DNA from: Flavobacterium akiainvivens | GTDB lineage: Bacteria > Bacteroidota > Bacteroidia > Flavobacteriales > Flavobacteriaceae | Direction: 5' to 3' | Assembly (NCBI RefSeq): GCF_001278115.1 | Contig: NZ_LIYD01000005.1 | Coordinates: 1,618,551 to 1,682,550 of the forward strand | Length of the DNA stretch: 64,000 nucleotides | Shown: positions 51,648 through 59,396 of the stretch, piece after piece | How positions within the stretch are numbered: position 1 is the first letter of the stretch | Layout: each line of letters opens with the position of its first letter | Translations under genes and position numbers: made by a program | Notes under the pieces: model-generated | What the model was told of the DNA's origin: nothing | The model's database searches: none | What the model saw: the letters and a program-made list of their open reading frames with translations, nothing else

Positions 51648-52736
51648 ATGAAAAATTTCAGGAAACACTTTTTCATAACATCGGCGGCAGCTATATCATT
51701 CTTTATCCTGTCGTTTAATGATATAGATAAAAATCTTTACACCGTGGCCGGCCGTACCGAAATGATAGACGGCAACATAGCACTCATAAGCCCGGCATCA
51801 TCTGTTACCTTTGGCTTTAAGGGCGACCGTGTAGACGTTAGCCTGCGCGCCCAGGATGATACCGATCACCATAACTATGTGGTACTGGAACTCGACGGGC
51901 AGTATTACGGGCGTTTTAAGGTAACTTCTGCGGGTACCAAGCTCAATGTATATTCTACCAGTAAAAAGCCGCATACACTAACCGTATACAAGGCTACAGA
52001 GGCCGCTATAGGCACCATTTTGTTTAAGGAAGCCATTGGCACCATTATGGCCGCCAAGGTTACACCAAAGAAAAAAATTGAGTTTATTGGCGATTCCATT
52101 ACCGTGGGTATGGGCAATGATACTGCCGAAACCCCTTGCGGAAACGGCAGCGAGTGGTATGACCAGCACAATGCCTACTATTCTTATGCACCCATTGCAG
52201 CCCGCGAACTTAAGGCCGACTATGTGGTTAATGCCGTCAGCGGTATAGGTATGTACCGCAACTGGAACGACGAGCATAAAGACCAGCCTACCATGCCACA
52301 GGTGTATGAAAACCTGTACCTCAACCGCAAGGATGATAAAAAATATGATTTTGGCTTTGCGCCCGATGTTACCTGCATAGCCCTTGGCACAAACGATTTT
52401 AGCAATGGCGACGGCAAAAAAGCACGCCTTCCGTTTAACGAAAAAGAATATGTAGACAACTATGTAGCCTTTATAAACACAGTATACAAGCATTCGCCTA
52501 AAACACAAATTATACTGCTTAACAGCCCCATGGTAACCGGCGAAAAGTCGGAAACATTTAAAAAGTGCCTGGAGCAGGTTAAGGAAACCGTTAACAAGCA
52601 AGCCGGTCACAAGCCTGTGGTGGTGTTCACCTTTAAAGATGTAACCCCTACCGGATGCGGCTCTCACCCTGCCATTGAAGAAGACAAGGCCATGGCGGCA
52701 CAGCTGGCACCTTTTTTAAAGACGTATTTAAAGTAG
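51648..52736 (+). CDS. CE2-type acetylesterase (SGNH hydrolase)
   Basis: Removes acetyl groups from acetylated glucomannan or xylan. The 362-residue protein has a signal-like hydrophobic N-terminus, a beta-sandwich carbohydrate-binding-like domain (about 30-135) and an SGNH/GDSL domain (about 140-360) with the catalytic serine about S150 in FIGDSITVGMGN, the GTNDFS block and the histidine about H340 in GCGSHP. The beta-sandwich plus SGNH layout is that of carbohydrate esterase family 2. It ends the GH27-GH5-CE2 unit. An acetylesterase beside mannanases fits natural plant glucomannans, which carry O-acetyl groups. Confidence 0.9.
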   Translation: MKNFRKHFFITSAAAISFFILSFNDIDKNLYTVAGRTEMIDGNIALISPASSVTFGFKGDRVDVSLRAQDDTDHHNYVVLELDGQYYGRFKVTSAGTKLNVYSTSKKPHTLTVYKATEAAIGTILFKEAIGTIMAAKVTPKKKIEFIGDSITVGMGNDTAETPCGNGSEWYDQHNAYYSYAPIAARELKADYVVNAVSGIGMYRNWNDEHKDQPTMPQVYENLYLNRKDDKKYDFGFAPDVTCIALGTNDFSNGDGKKARLPFNEKEYVDNYVAFINTVYKHSPKTQIILLNSPMVTGEKSETFKKCLEQVKETVNKQAGHKPVVVFTFKDVTPTGCGSHPAIEEDKAMAAQLAPFLKTYLK

Positions 52737-53013
52737 TTTTCAGTCGCAGTCACAGTTTTCAGGCCACTCTACGATAATAAATGGAACGCGTCCTTCGGCA
52801 AGCTCAGGATGACAGCGCACAATGGAACGCGGATGACACGGATTGAGCGGATAAACGCGGATTTTTTCACACTGCTTTCTTCAGGCCCCGTCGTTGCGAG
52901 CGGAGCTTGCGGAGCGCGGCAATCTTACTCAATAACTTATAAAAAATTGCTTCGTCGTTCCTCCTCGCACCCGAGGGCTTTGCGCCTTCTTTGCGATGCT
53001 TTGTGTAACCATG

Positions 53014-53040
53014 GCTAAGTAGCTCAGCAACTCAGAGGCT
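53014..53040. repeat. Second copy of the AGCTAAG-type repeat
   Basis: GCTAAGTAGCTCAG (53014-53027) and CTCAGAGGCT (53031-53040) match the right arm of the inverted repeat at 9509-9532 exactly, with a short insertion between them. Confidence 0.6.
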
Positions 53041-53060
53041 AAGCAGCTTTAAACAAATAA

Positions 53061-53090
53061 AAAACGCCTCCGGTTTCCCGGAGGCGTTTT
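53061..53090. terminator. Strong terminator at the end of the second SusCD operon
   Basis: AAAACGCCTCCGG (53061-53073) and CCGGAGGCGTTTT (53078-53090) are 13-bp perfect arms with a 4-nt loop and a U-tract on the minus strand. It lies 21 nt beyond the SusD stop codon and also faces the end of the plus-strand operon. Confidence 0.85.
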
Positions 53091-53110
53091 AGCATTATAT
53101 TGGATTGATA

Positions 53111-54877
53111 TTAATATCCCTGGTTTTGTGTTACACCCGGGGTTACGTCCATAACCTTTTGTGGTATAGGGAATATCCTCCTGAACGGCTGCGTAGCAGG
53201 CTTGGCAGAACCCGGCTGGGCAGCTTCAAGCTTACCGAAACGTACCATTTGGGGCCTCCTCCACATTTCCCAGTACAGTTCAAACGCTATCTCACGGAAA
53301 AGTACATCCATATCTATTGCAGTAAGTGCAGTACCGGCAGCATTGCCATAAAGCGACTCACGTGTGCGGCTTGTGCGCAGGATGTTGATATCGGCAAGTG
53401 CATTACCGGCATCGCCTTTGCGCAGGTAAGCCTCAGCCCTCATGGTATAAATACCACCCAGGCGGAAAAGCGGGATATCTACTTTACCGGAACCGTTACC
53501 GTCTTCAGGGTCAAACTCAAACTTAAAGCAACGCACACCACGGTTTATCTGGTTTTGTGCATGTACAGCCTGGGTTGGGTTATCAAAATCAAGGGCCGGT
53601 GTAAAGTCCATTGGTGTTGTAGTGCTCTTTTCGCACACAAGCGGCGATACTTTAATCCTGTCGCCCACCATTTCAAACGAAGCTGAAGAAAGCAGTTTAG
53701 GCCCGTGCTGTAAACCTTCCTGAAGGCCACGGTTAAAGTGGAACCAAGGCAGGCTTGTGCCCGGCACTATGCTGGTAGCAGGTACGCTAACATCTGTACC
53801 ATCATTCATAAACCATGTACCATCTGTATATTGATAGTGGCGGTGAAAACGTGGGTCATTATGGTTACCCTCCCACGTTGCATAAAACTCAGGGGTAATA
53901 CAAGAGGCGTTAGTACCCCTGTTTGTAGGCGAACACTTTTGGTTACGCTCCATGGTGTTATAGGCAAGGTCGTTACTACCATTGTGCTGGTTGTAATCTA
54001 TTTCCTGGGTAATGGCCCAAACAAGTTCCGGCGCACCGCTGTTGTCTATATCAAAATTTTTAAAGTAGTTGCTCTCAAGGCTATAGTCGCCACTGTCTAT
54101 AATAAGGCTTGTGTAGTAAATAACCCTGTCCATATCTGTACCGCTACCGCTTACGGCAGCCTCGCTAAAGTTAAAGCTTGAGCCATAACGGTCTTTGTAC
54201 ACAGCGCGGTTAAGGTACATACTGGCAAGTAGCGAGTAAGCTGCCTGCTTGGTAAAACGGCCATTGTGGGTGTTTTGCTCGCCAGAGTTGGCAAGGTCAG
54301 GTATAATGGCCTCTACATCAAGAATAAGCTGGTCTATAGCCTCTCCTGCAGGAATAAATTCTACCGGGGCGCTAAGGTTAAGCGGGTCGCGGTAAGGCGT
54401 TTGGCCAAAAAGGTCTATGGTGTGGTACATATAGAATGCCAATAGGCCTTTAGCCTCGGCAAGCATAAGTGTTTTTTGCTCGGCATCGCTGGCGTTTATG
54501 GTAGCAACGGCAGTTAGCGAACGTGTAATACCGTTAGTAAGCCTGTCCCAGTTATCGTTAACAATAGCGTTATCGGGCGCCCAGGTAAACTCGTGCATGG
54601 CGCGCCATTTTCCACCATCTCCCCAGTCAGACCCGCGGGTAGGTAGAAGGGCAATATCGCTGGCCATTTCATTCATGGCAAACATACCGCCTGTGCTGGT
54701 AAAAGTACCGTCGCCAAGACGGTCATAAGCTGCGGCAAGTGCACCGGCAGGGTCGCTGGCATCGTCGCCCAGTACCTCGTCAAGCACCTGCTCGTCAAGG
54801 TTTGTACAGCCTGCCATTACAAAGGCAAAAAGGGCTGCAAATAGGGTTTTTGTATTGAATATTTTAGCAATTTTCAT
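53111..54877 (-). CDS. SusD/RagB-family lipoprotein of the orphan SusCD pair
   Basis: A 588-residue lipoprotein (signal about 1-22, AFVMAGC). Family features include DASDPAGALAAAYDRLGDG near the N-terminus, EAKGLLAFYMYHTIDLFGQTPYR, LLASMYLNRAVY and a C-terminal FREIAFELYWEMWRRPQMVRFGK. It is about 60 residues longer than the SusD at 46675 and the two are not close, so the bound glycan probably differs. It begins 5 nt after its SusC partner and is the last gene before a strong terminator. No glycoside hydrolase or binding protein follows. Confidence 0.94.
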   Translation of the reverse strand: MKIAKIFNTKTLFAALFAFVMAGCTNLDEQVLDEVLGDDASDPAGALAAAYDRLGDGTFTSTGGMFAMNEMASDIALLPTRGSDWGDGGKWRAMHEFTWAPDNAIVNDNWDRLTNGITRSLTAVATINASDAEQKTLMLAEAKGLLAFYMYHTIDLFGQTPYRDPLNLSAPVEFIPAGEAIDQLILDVEAIIPDLANSGEQNTHNGRFTKQAAYSLLASMYLNRAVYKDRYGSSFNFSEAAVSGSGTDMDRVIYYTSLIIDSGDYSLESNYFKNFDIDNSGAPELVWAITQEIDYNQHNGSNDLAYNTMERNQKCSPTNRGTNASCITPEFYATWEGNHNDPRFHRHYQYTDGTWFMNDGTDVSVPATSIVPGTSLPWFHFNRGLQEGLQHGPKLLSSASFEMVGDRIKVSPLVCEKSTTTPMDFTPALDFDNPTQAVHAQNQINRGVRCFKFEFDPEDGNGSGKVDIPLFRLGGIYTMRAEAYLRKGDAGNALADINILRTSRTRESLYGNAAGTALTAIDMDVLFREIAFELYWEMWRRPQMVRFGKLEAAQPGSAKPATQPFRRIFPIPQKVMDVTPGVTQNQGY

Positions 54878-54882
54878 GGCAA

Positions 54883-57800
54883 TTAGAATTTAAGAGTTGC
54901 ACCAATTAGGTAAGTCCTTGCTGTAGGGTAAGCTGTATAATCTATACCAATAGACTGGTTACCTGCACTTGCTTTAGGGCTGTTAATAAGCGGGTCATAA
55001 CCAGAATAGTTTGTAATGGTAAACAGGTTTTGGCCTGTTACATAAAGGTTAATACTGTCAAACCAGTTGACATTGGCCAGCTTAAGGGTATAGCCCAGGC
55101 GTGCAGTGTTTAACCTTAAGAAATCTGATTTTTCAAGATACAGTGTAGATATCTGCGGGGCGTTAGCCTGGTTGGCACCACTGTTAACATAGTCCATTGT
55201 AGTGTTACGGTCAGACGCCAGGTTGTTTATGTTAAGGGCATTCATGGCGGTGTTGTTAAAGTTGTAACCACCCGTCTGGCCTATAAACGATACCGAGAAA
55301 TCAAAGTTTTTCCAGCGTAGTTCGCTGTTAAGGGCAAAGTTAAATTTGGGCAGCGCACCTTCTATAATTACACGGTCACTATTGTCTATAATACCGTCGC
55401 CGTTCTGGTCTTTGTATACGTTGGCACCGTCTTCGTCAAAGCCTGTGTGCTCAAGCAGGAAGAATGAACCGGCTGCATATCCGTTTTTATAGATATTTGC
55501 CTGTACACCACTCTGGCCCGGGCCAGATATAACACCTGAATAGATTTCAGATACCGGAAGGTCTTTTACTTCGTTTTTAAGTGTAGAAGCATTTACATCT
55601 AAAGACCATGTAAAGTCTTCGGTATCTATAATCCTTGAACCCAGTGTAAGCTCAAGGCCGCTGTTTACTATGCTACCGTCTATGTTTGTCCATATACTGT
55701 TAGTGGGGCTTAGTACCGGTGCAGGTATGTTAAGAATTACATCGGTAGTTTCTTTATTAAAGTATTCTACGGTACCATAAAGCTTGTCGTTCCACAGGCT
55801 AAAGTCAACACCTACGTTAAACTGTGTAACCACTTCCCACTTAAGGTCAGGGTTTGGTGTACGGCCTACCGATACACCGTTTACAAGGCCAAGGTCGCTG
55901 TACAGGTAGTATCCGTCTTGTGGAGACAGCGCATAGCTGGCCTGGGTAATTTTGTTTTGTACTTCCTGGTTACCGGTTTGTCCCCAGCTTGCGCGAAGCT
56001 TAAGGCTGTTTAAAGTGGCCGACTGGCTAAGGAAGTCTTCGTTACTTATGTTCCAGCCCAGTGCGAAAGACGGGAAATAACCGTATTTGTTGTTTTCACC
56101 AAAACGGGTAGAACCGTCTGCCCTTAGTGAAGCCCTAAACAGGTACTTTTCATTGAATGCATAGTCTACACGGCCAAAGTATGACTGAAGCTCATTTACC
56201 TGCGCAAAACCCGATACACCAGCCTGGATACCGCTAAATGCGGGGTTGTTTGCAGGGTTTATACCGGCATCCCTGTCAGCAATACGGTCCATGATAAAAC
56301 TTGTACCGCTGGTTTCAAATTTCTGGTAAGAAAAACCGGCTACTGCGTTAAGCTTGTGCTTGTTAGAAAGCAGGTCATAAGAAAGGTAGTGCTCTATAAG
56401 CGAGTTTTTACTTTCAACGTTACCCTGTACATAGCGGCCGTTAGTAAAACGGTCTGTAAGGTTAGGATACATTGTAGTATTCCTTTCTGCCATAGAACGG
56501 TCTATACCTACGTTCAGTTTATACTCAAGCCCGTTTATAATCCTGAAAGAGGCATCAAGGTTACCCAAAATACGCGATGTGCGGGTTTGGTCATCATACC
56601 TGTCTAACAAATAAGCCGGGTTGTAGTGGGCATTCATGTTAAAGTTAGTATACTCGCCATTTTCGTCAAATACATTACGCGTAGGGTTTGCCATAAGCGT
56701 GTGTATAATAAGCTGTCCGTCAGAACCACCGTCATCGCTGGTTGGTACACCATCGTCTTTACTTTCGCTGGCAGTAAGGTTTACATTAACCTTAAGGCGC
56801 TTATCATCTAAAAACGATTCAGCTGCATTAATCCTTGCCGATGTACGCTTAAAGTTACTCTTGTTTACAATACCTTCCTGGTCCATTTGCGCTACCGATA
56901 CATAGTAGTTGCCCGAATCTGTAGCTTTAGAGTATGAGAATGAGTTGTTGCGTGTAGCAGCATTTCTGTATATTACATCCTGCCAGTCGGTATTTCCACC
57001 GTGGTCAAAAGCAGGGTCGGTAATGGCGTTACGGTACTCATCTGCGCTAAGCACGTCATATTTATGGGCTACCTGGCTAAAGCCCATGTAAGAATCAAAC
57101 GTAAAGTTTGCCTGGCCTTTAGCACCTTTTTTGGTAGTGATGATTACCACACCATTAGAGCCCCTTGCACCATAAATAGCTGCCGCAGAAGCATCTTTAA
57201 GCACGGTCATAGACTCGATATCGCTTGGGTTTAAAAAGTTGAGCGGGTTTTTAGCCGAAGAAGATCCAAGGCCAAGGTTTGCACCACCCGGGCTAACGGC
57301 ATCGTTACTCAACGGCACGCCATCTACCACAAATAGTGGTGTACTGCCGCTACGTACAGAGCCTACACCGCGAATCATTACGTTTACACCGGCACCCGGT
57401 TCGCCGCTGGCAGGTAAAATACGTACACCTGCTACCTTACCCTGTAAAAGCTGGTCTGCCGATGTATTAATACCCTGGCGGAAGTTTTTCTCACTAATTT
57501 GCGCTACAGAGCCTGTAACGTCTTTTTTAGACTGGCTACCGTAACCTACAATAAGCAGTTCGCTAAGCTCATTGCTGTCTGGCGCAAGGCTAATGTTAAT
57601 ATCGGCAACGGTTACTACAACCTCCTGTGTGGTGTAGCCCACAAAGGTTATTTGCAGTGTAGCGCCTGTTGCGGCCGAAATTGTAAAGTTACCGTCCATA
57701 TCGGTAACGGTAGAGTTGGTAGTGCCTTTTTCAAGAACGGTAGCGCCGGCAAGCGGAAGGCCGCTTTCATCAAGCACTTTACCTTTTACGGTTTGCTGCA

Positions 57801-57927
57801 CAAGGCTTTCATAAGCGGCCTTCTCAACAATACCACCTGTTGCACTGTAGCCTGCTGTAAGGCTAAGCAGCGCAGGTACTATATAACAGTACCTTTTAAA
57901 CTTTGGTGTAGTAGTTTTTAAGTTCAT
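54883..57927 (-). CDS. SusC-like TonB-dependent receptor of the orphan SusCD pair
   Basis: A complete 1014-residue outer-membrane importer. A signal-like N-terminus (about 1-30) is followed by a carboxypeptidase-like regulatory domain (VKGKVLDESGLPLAGATVLE, about 48-125), a TonB-box-like ELSELLIVGYGSQSKKDVTGS segment (given here as ELSELLIVGYG), the plug domain (PLFVVDGVPLSND, IYGARGSNGVVIITTKKG) and a barrel ending YLIGATLKF. Partnered with the SusD 5 nt downstream. It is divergent from the PI-PLC-like gene across a 345-nt spacer. No ATAGT element or 18-bp site is seen in front of it, so it is probably under different control from the mannan genes. Confidence 0.95.
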   Translation of the reverse strand: MNLKTTTPKFKRYCYIVPALLSLTAGYSATGGIVEKAAYESLVQQTVKGKVLDESGLPLAGATVLEKGTTNSTVTDMDGNFTISAATGATLQITFVGYTTQEVVVTVADINISLAPDSNELSELLIVGYGSQSKKDVTGSVAQISEKNFRQGINTSADQLLQGKVAGVRILPASGEPGAGVNVMIRGVGSVRSGSTPLFVVDGVPLSNDAVSPGGANLGLGSSSAKNPLNFLNPSDIESMTVLKDASAAAIYGARGSNGVVIITTKKGAKGQANFTFDSYMGFSQVAHKYDVLSADEYRNAITDPAFDHGGNTDWQDVIYRNAATRNNSFSYSKATDSGNYYVSVAQMDQEGIVNKSNFKRTSARINAAESFLDDKRLKVNVNLTASESKDDGVPTSDDGGSDGQLIIHTLMANPTRNVFDENGEYTNFNMNAHYNPAYLLDRYDDQTRTSRILGNLDASFRIINGLEYKLNVGIDRSMAERNTTMYPNLTDRFTNGRYVQGNVESKNSLIEHYLSYDLLSNKHKLNAVAGFSYQKFETSGTSFIMDRIADRDAGINPANNPAFSGIQAGVSGFAQVNELQSYFGRVDYAFNEKYLFRASLRADGSTRFGENNKYGYFPSFALGWNISNEDFLSQSATLNSLKLRASWGQTGNQEVQNKITQASYALSPQDGYYLYSDLGLVNGVSVGRTPNPDLKWEVVTQFNVGVDFSLWNDKLYGTVEYFNKETTDVILNIPAPVLSPTNSIWTNIDGSIVNSGLELTLGSRIIDTEDFTWSLDVNASTLKNEVKDLPVSEIYSGVISGPGQSGVQANIYKNGYAAGSFFLLEHTGFDEDGANVYKDQNGDGIIDNSDRVIIEGALPKFNFALNSELRWKNFDFSVSFIGQTGGYNFNNTAMNALNINNLASDRNTTMDYVNSGANQANAPQISTLYLEKSDFLRLNTARLGYTLKLANVNWFDSINLYVTGQNLFTITNYSGYDPLINSPKASAGNQSIGIDYTAYPTARTYLIGATLKF

Positions 57928-58272
57928 GTGTGTTATTGGGTTTACTAAAGCGAAAATTTTTGTGTTTGTTTCTTTGGGTTACTCAGGGTTTTAATCGTGT
58001 TATTTTTGCGTCTGGATAATGGATGCGAAATAAGACCATACCGCCCAAAAGCGTTTTTCAGAAACTTTATCTTTGGATTAAATCAAAGTTTCCTGATTTT
58101 GAAAAAATCATCAACTAAAACGTTTAAATCGATTAAAAATCGTAAGTCTATTCATGCAAAATTTACAATTGCTTATCGTTTTAATAAGAAGCAATAGCGC
58201 GCAAAAAAACGCTGTAGTGATACTTTTGCTTTTCCTCCCTTTTAAACATCTTAATTACAAACACACAACTTT
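57928..58272. other. Divergent promoter region between SusC and the PI-PLC-like gene
   Basis: No gene is supported; the 66-residue frame at 57997-58197 has no family likeness. The region is AT-rich. It holds an inverted repeat, GAAACTTT (58061-58068) and AAAGTTTC (58085-58092), with a perfect TAnnTTTG box (TATCTTTG, 58068-58075) between the arms on the plus strand, about 200 nt before the PI-PLC start. No good -7 box was seen for SusC on the minus strand. Confidence 0.5.
58061..58092 (+). promoter_or_regulatory. Inverted repeat around a -7 box, possible operator
   Basis: Eight-base arms (GAAACTTT and AAAGTTTC) with a 16-nt interior that contains TATCTTTG. A protein bound here would cover the -7 element of a plus-strand promoter and could also influence the divergent SusC gene. 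No -33 TTG is present. Confidence 0.4.
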
Positions 58273-59343
58273 ATGAATGTGAAATTCTTATCGGTTACTA
58301 CACTGATGCTGGCTGCATGTATGGCCAATGCCCAAAGCGACACTACTAAAATTAACCGCCTGCAGGTTATAGGCTCTCACAACAGCTACCGCCGCGCCAT
58401 AGAGCCCCAGCTTATGAAGGTACTTAAGGAAAAAGATACCCAAAACCGCCTGCAACACATAGAGTATGACCACATACCTATTGACCAGCAGCTTGATATG
58501 GGCCTGCGTAACCTTGAGGTTGATATTTACCCGGACAGTAAAGGTGGCCGCTATGCACATCCAACAGGGCTTGATATGGCACAGGGACTTGAACAGTATG
58601 ACCCAAAAGGCGAAATGAAAAAACCGGGCTTTAAGGTTTTCCACATGCCTGATATTGATTTCCGCACGTGGGAATACACCTTTGAAGGCCTGCTGCAGAG
58701 CCTGAAAAAATGGAGCGACGCAAACCCCGGCCATGCGCCAATATTTATAACCCTTGAGCCAAAATCGGGCGGGAAAAGCCAATTTGGAACCGAGCCTGAG
58801 ATATTCACCGAAAAGGTATTTGATGAAATGGACAAGGTTATCATCAAAAACCTGGGTAAAGACAAGCTGATAACACCTGATATGGTGCGTGGCAAGTACA
58901 AAACCCTTGAAGAAGCCGTACTAAACAACAACTGGCCTGCCCTGGCTGATGCCAAAGGCCGCTTTATGATTTTACTTGATAATAACAAAGACCTGAGGGA
59001 CCTTTATATTAAAGGCCACCCCTCGCTTAAAGGCCGTGCCGTGTTTACCAATTCTGAGCCGGGGACACCCGAAGCCGCAGCGCTTTTCCGTAATGACCCG
59101 GAAGATACCACCATTAGCGGACTGGTTAAAAAAGGCTATATAATCCGCACCCGTGCCGATAACAGCACTACCGAAGCCCGTAATAACGACTATACCCATT
59201 TTGAAGATGCCAAGAAAAGCGGTGCACAAATTATTACTACCGATTACTACCTCCCGAGCAAAATGTTTGAATCTACCTATGCCATTAAGTTTGATGATGG
59301 CGGTTATGTTAGGATAAACCCTGTAAATGGGATGAGGAAGTAA
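58273..59343 (+). CDS. Calcium-dependent PI-PLC-like phosphodiesterase
   Basis: A 356-residue exported protein (signal peptide about 1-21; a possible lipobox LAAC also ends at residue 16). It matches the calcium-dependent phosphatidylinositol phospholipase C-like family: IGSHNSYRRAI with a likely catalytic His36, LRNLEVDIYPD with metal-binding acidic residues, FHMPDIDF with a second histidine, and IFITLEPKSGGK. Family members cut phosphodiester bonds of inositol phospholipids or related head groups; the real substrate here is unknown. Its neighbours are an unassigned SusCD pair (divergent) and a metallophosphoesterase (convergent), which may indicate a phosphorylated nutrient. Confidence 0.85.
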   Translation: MNVKFLSVTTLMLAACMANAQSDTTKINRLQVIGSHNSYRRAIEPQLMKVLKEKDTQNRLQHIEYDHIPIDQQLDMGLRNLEVDIYPDSKGGRYAHPTGLDMAQGLEQYDPKGEMKKPGFKVFHMPDIDFRTWEYTFEGLLQSLKKWSDANPGHAPIFITLEPKSGGKSQFGTEPEIFTEKVFDEMDKVIIKNLGKDKLITPDMVRGKYKTLEEAVLNNNWPALADAKGRFMILLDNNKDLRDLYIKGHPSLKGRAVFTNSEPGTPEAAALFRNDPEDTTISGLVKKGYIIRTRADNSTTEARNNDYTHFEDAKKSGAQIITTDYYLPSKMFESTYAIKFDDGGYVRINPVNGMRK

Positions 59344-59361
59344 TTTATGAGTTCATAAACA

Positions 59362-59396
59362 AAAACCCCGGTATCTTTTGCAGATACCGGGGTTTT
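59362..59396. terminator. Bidirectional terminator between PI-PLC-like and metallophosphoesterase genes
   Basis: AAAACCCCGGTATC and GATACCGGGGTTTT (59383-59396) form a 14-bp perfect stem with a 7-nt loop. Its right edge touches the metallophosphoesterase stop codon (59397-59399). A and T runs on both sides support use in both directions. Confidence 0.85.

Larger units (their letters stand above)
52737..53110. other. Gene-free spacer between convergent operons, full of degenerate repeats
   Basis: No gene is supported; the open frame at 52809-53018 is a repeat translation. Contents in order: TCCTTCGGCAAGCTCAGGATG (52791-52811) type repeat, CGCGGATGACACGGATTGAG near 52820 (a shorter match, CGGATGACACGGA, occurs near 9648), GTTGCGAGCGGAGCTTGCGG near 52893, the exact 24-bp match to 36530-36553 (52946-52969), a copy of the AGCTAAG palindrome family (53014-53040), and the terminator at 53061-53090. 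Confidence 0.65.

Noticed and set aside
52809..53018. 69-residue plus-strand open frame
   Set aside because: Made entirely of dispersed repeats and palindromes in the spacer.
57997..58197. 66-residue plus-strand open frame
   Set aside because: Lysine- and isoleucine-rich by AT content, overlaps the divergent promoter region, no homology that I recognise.
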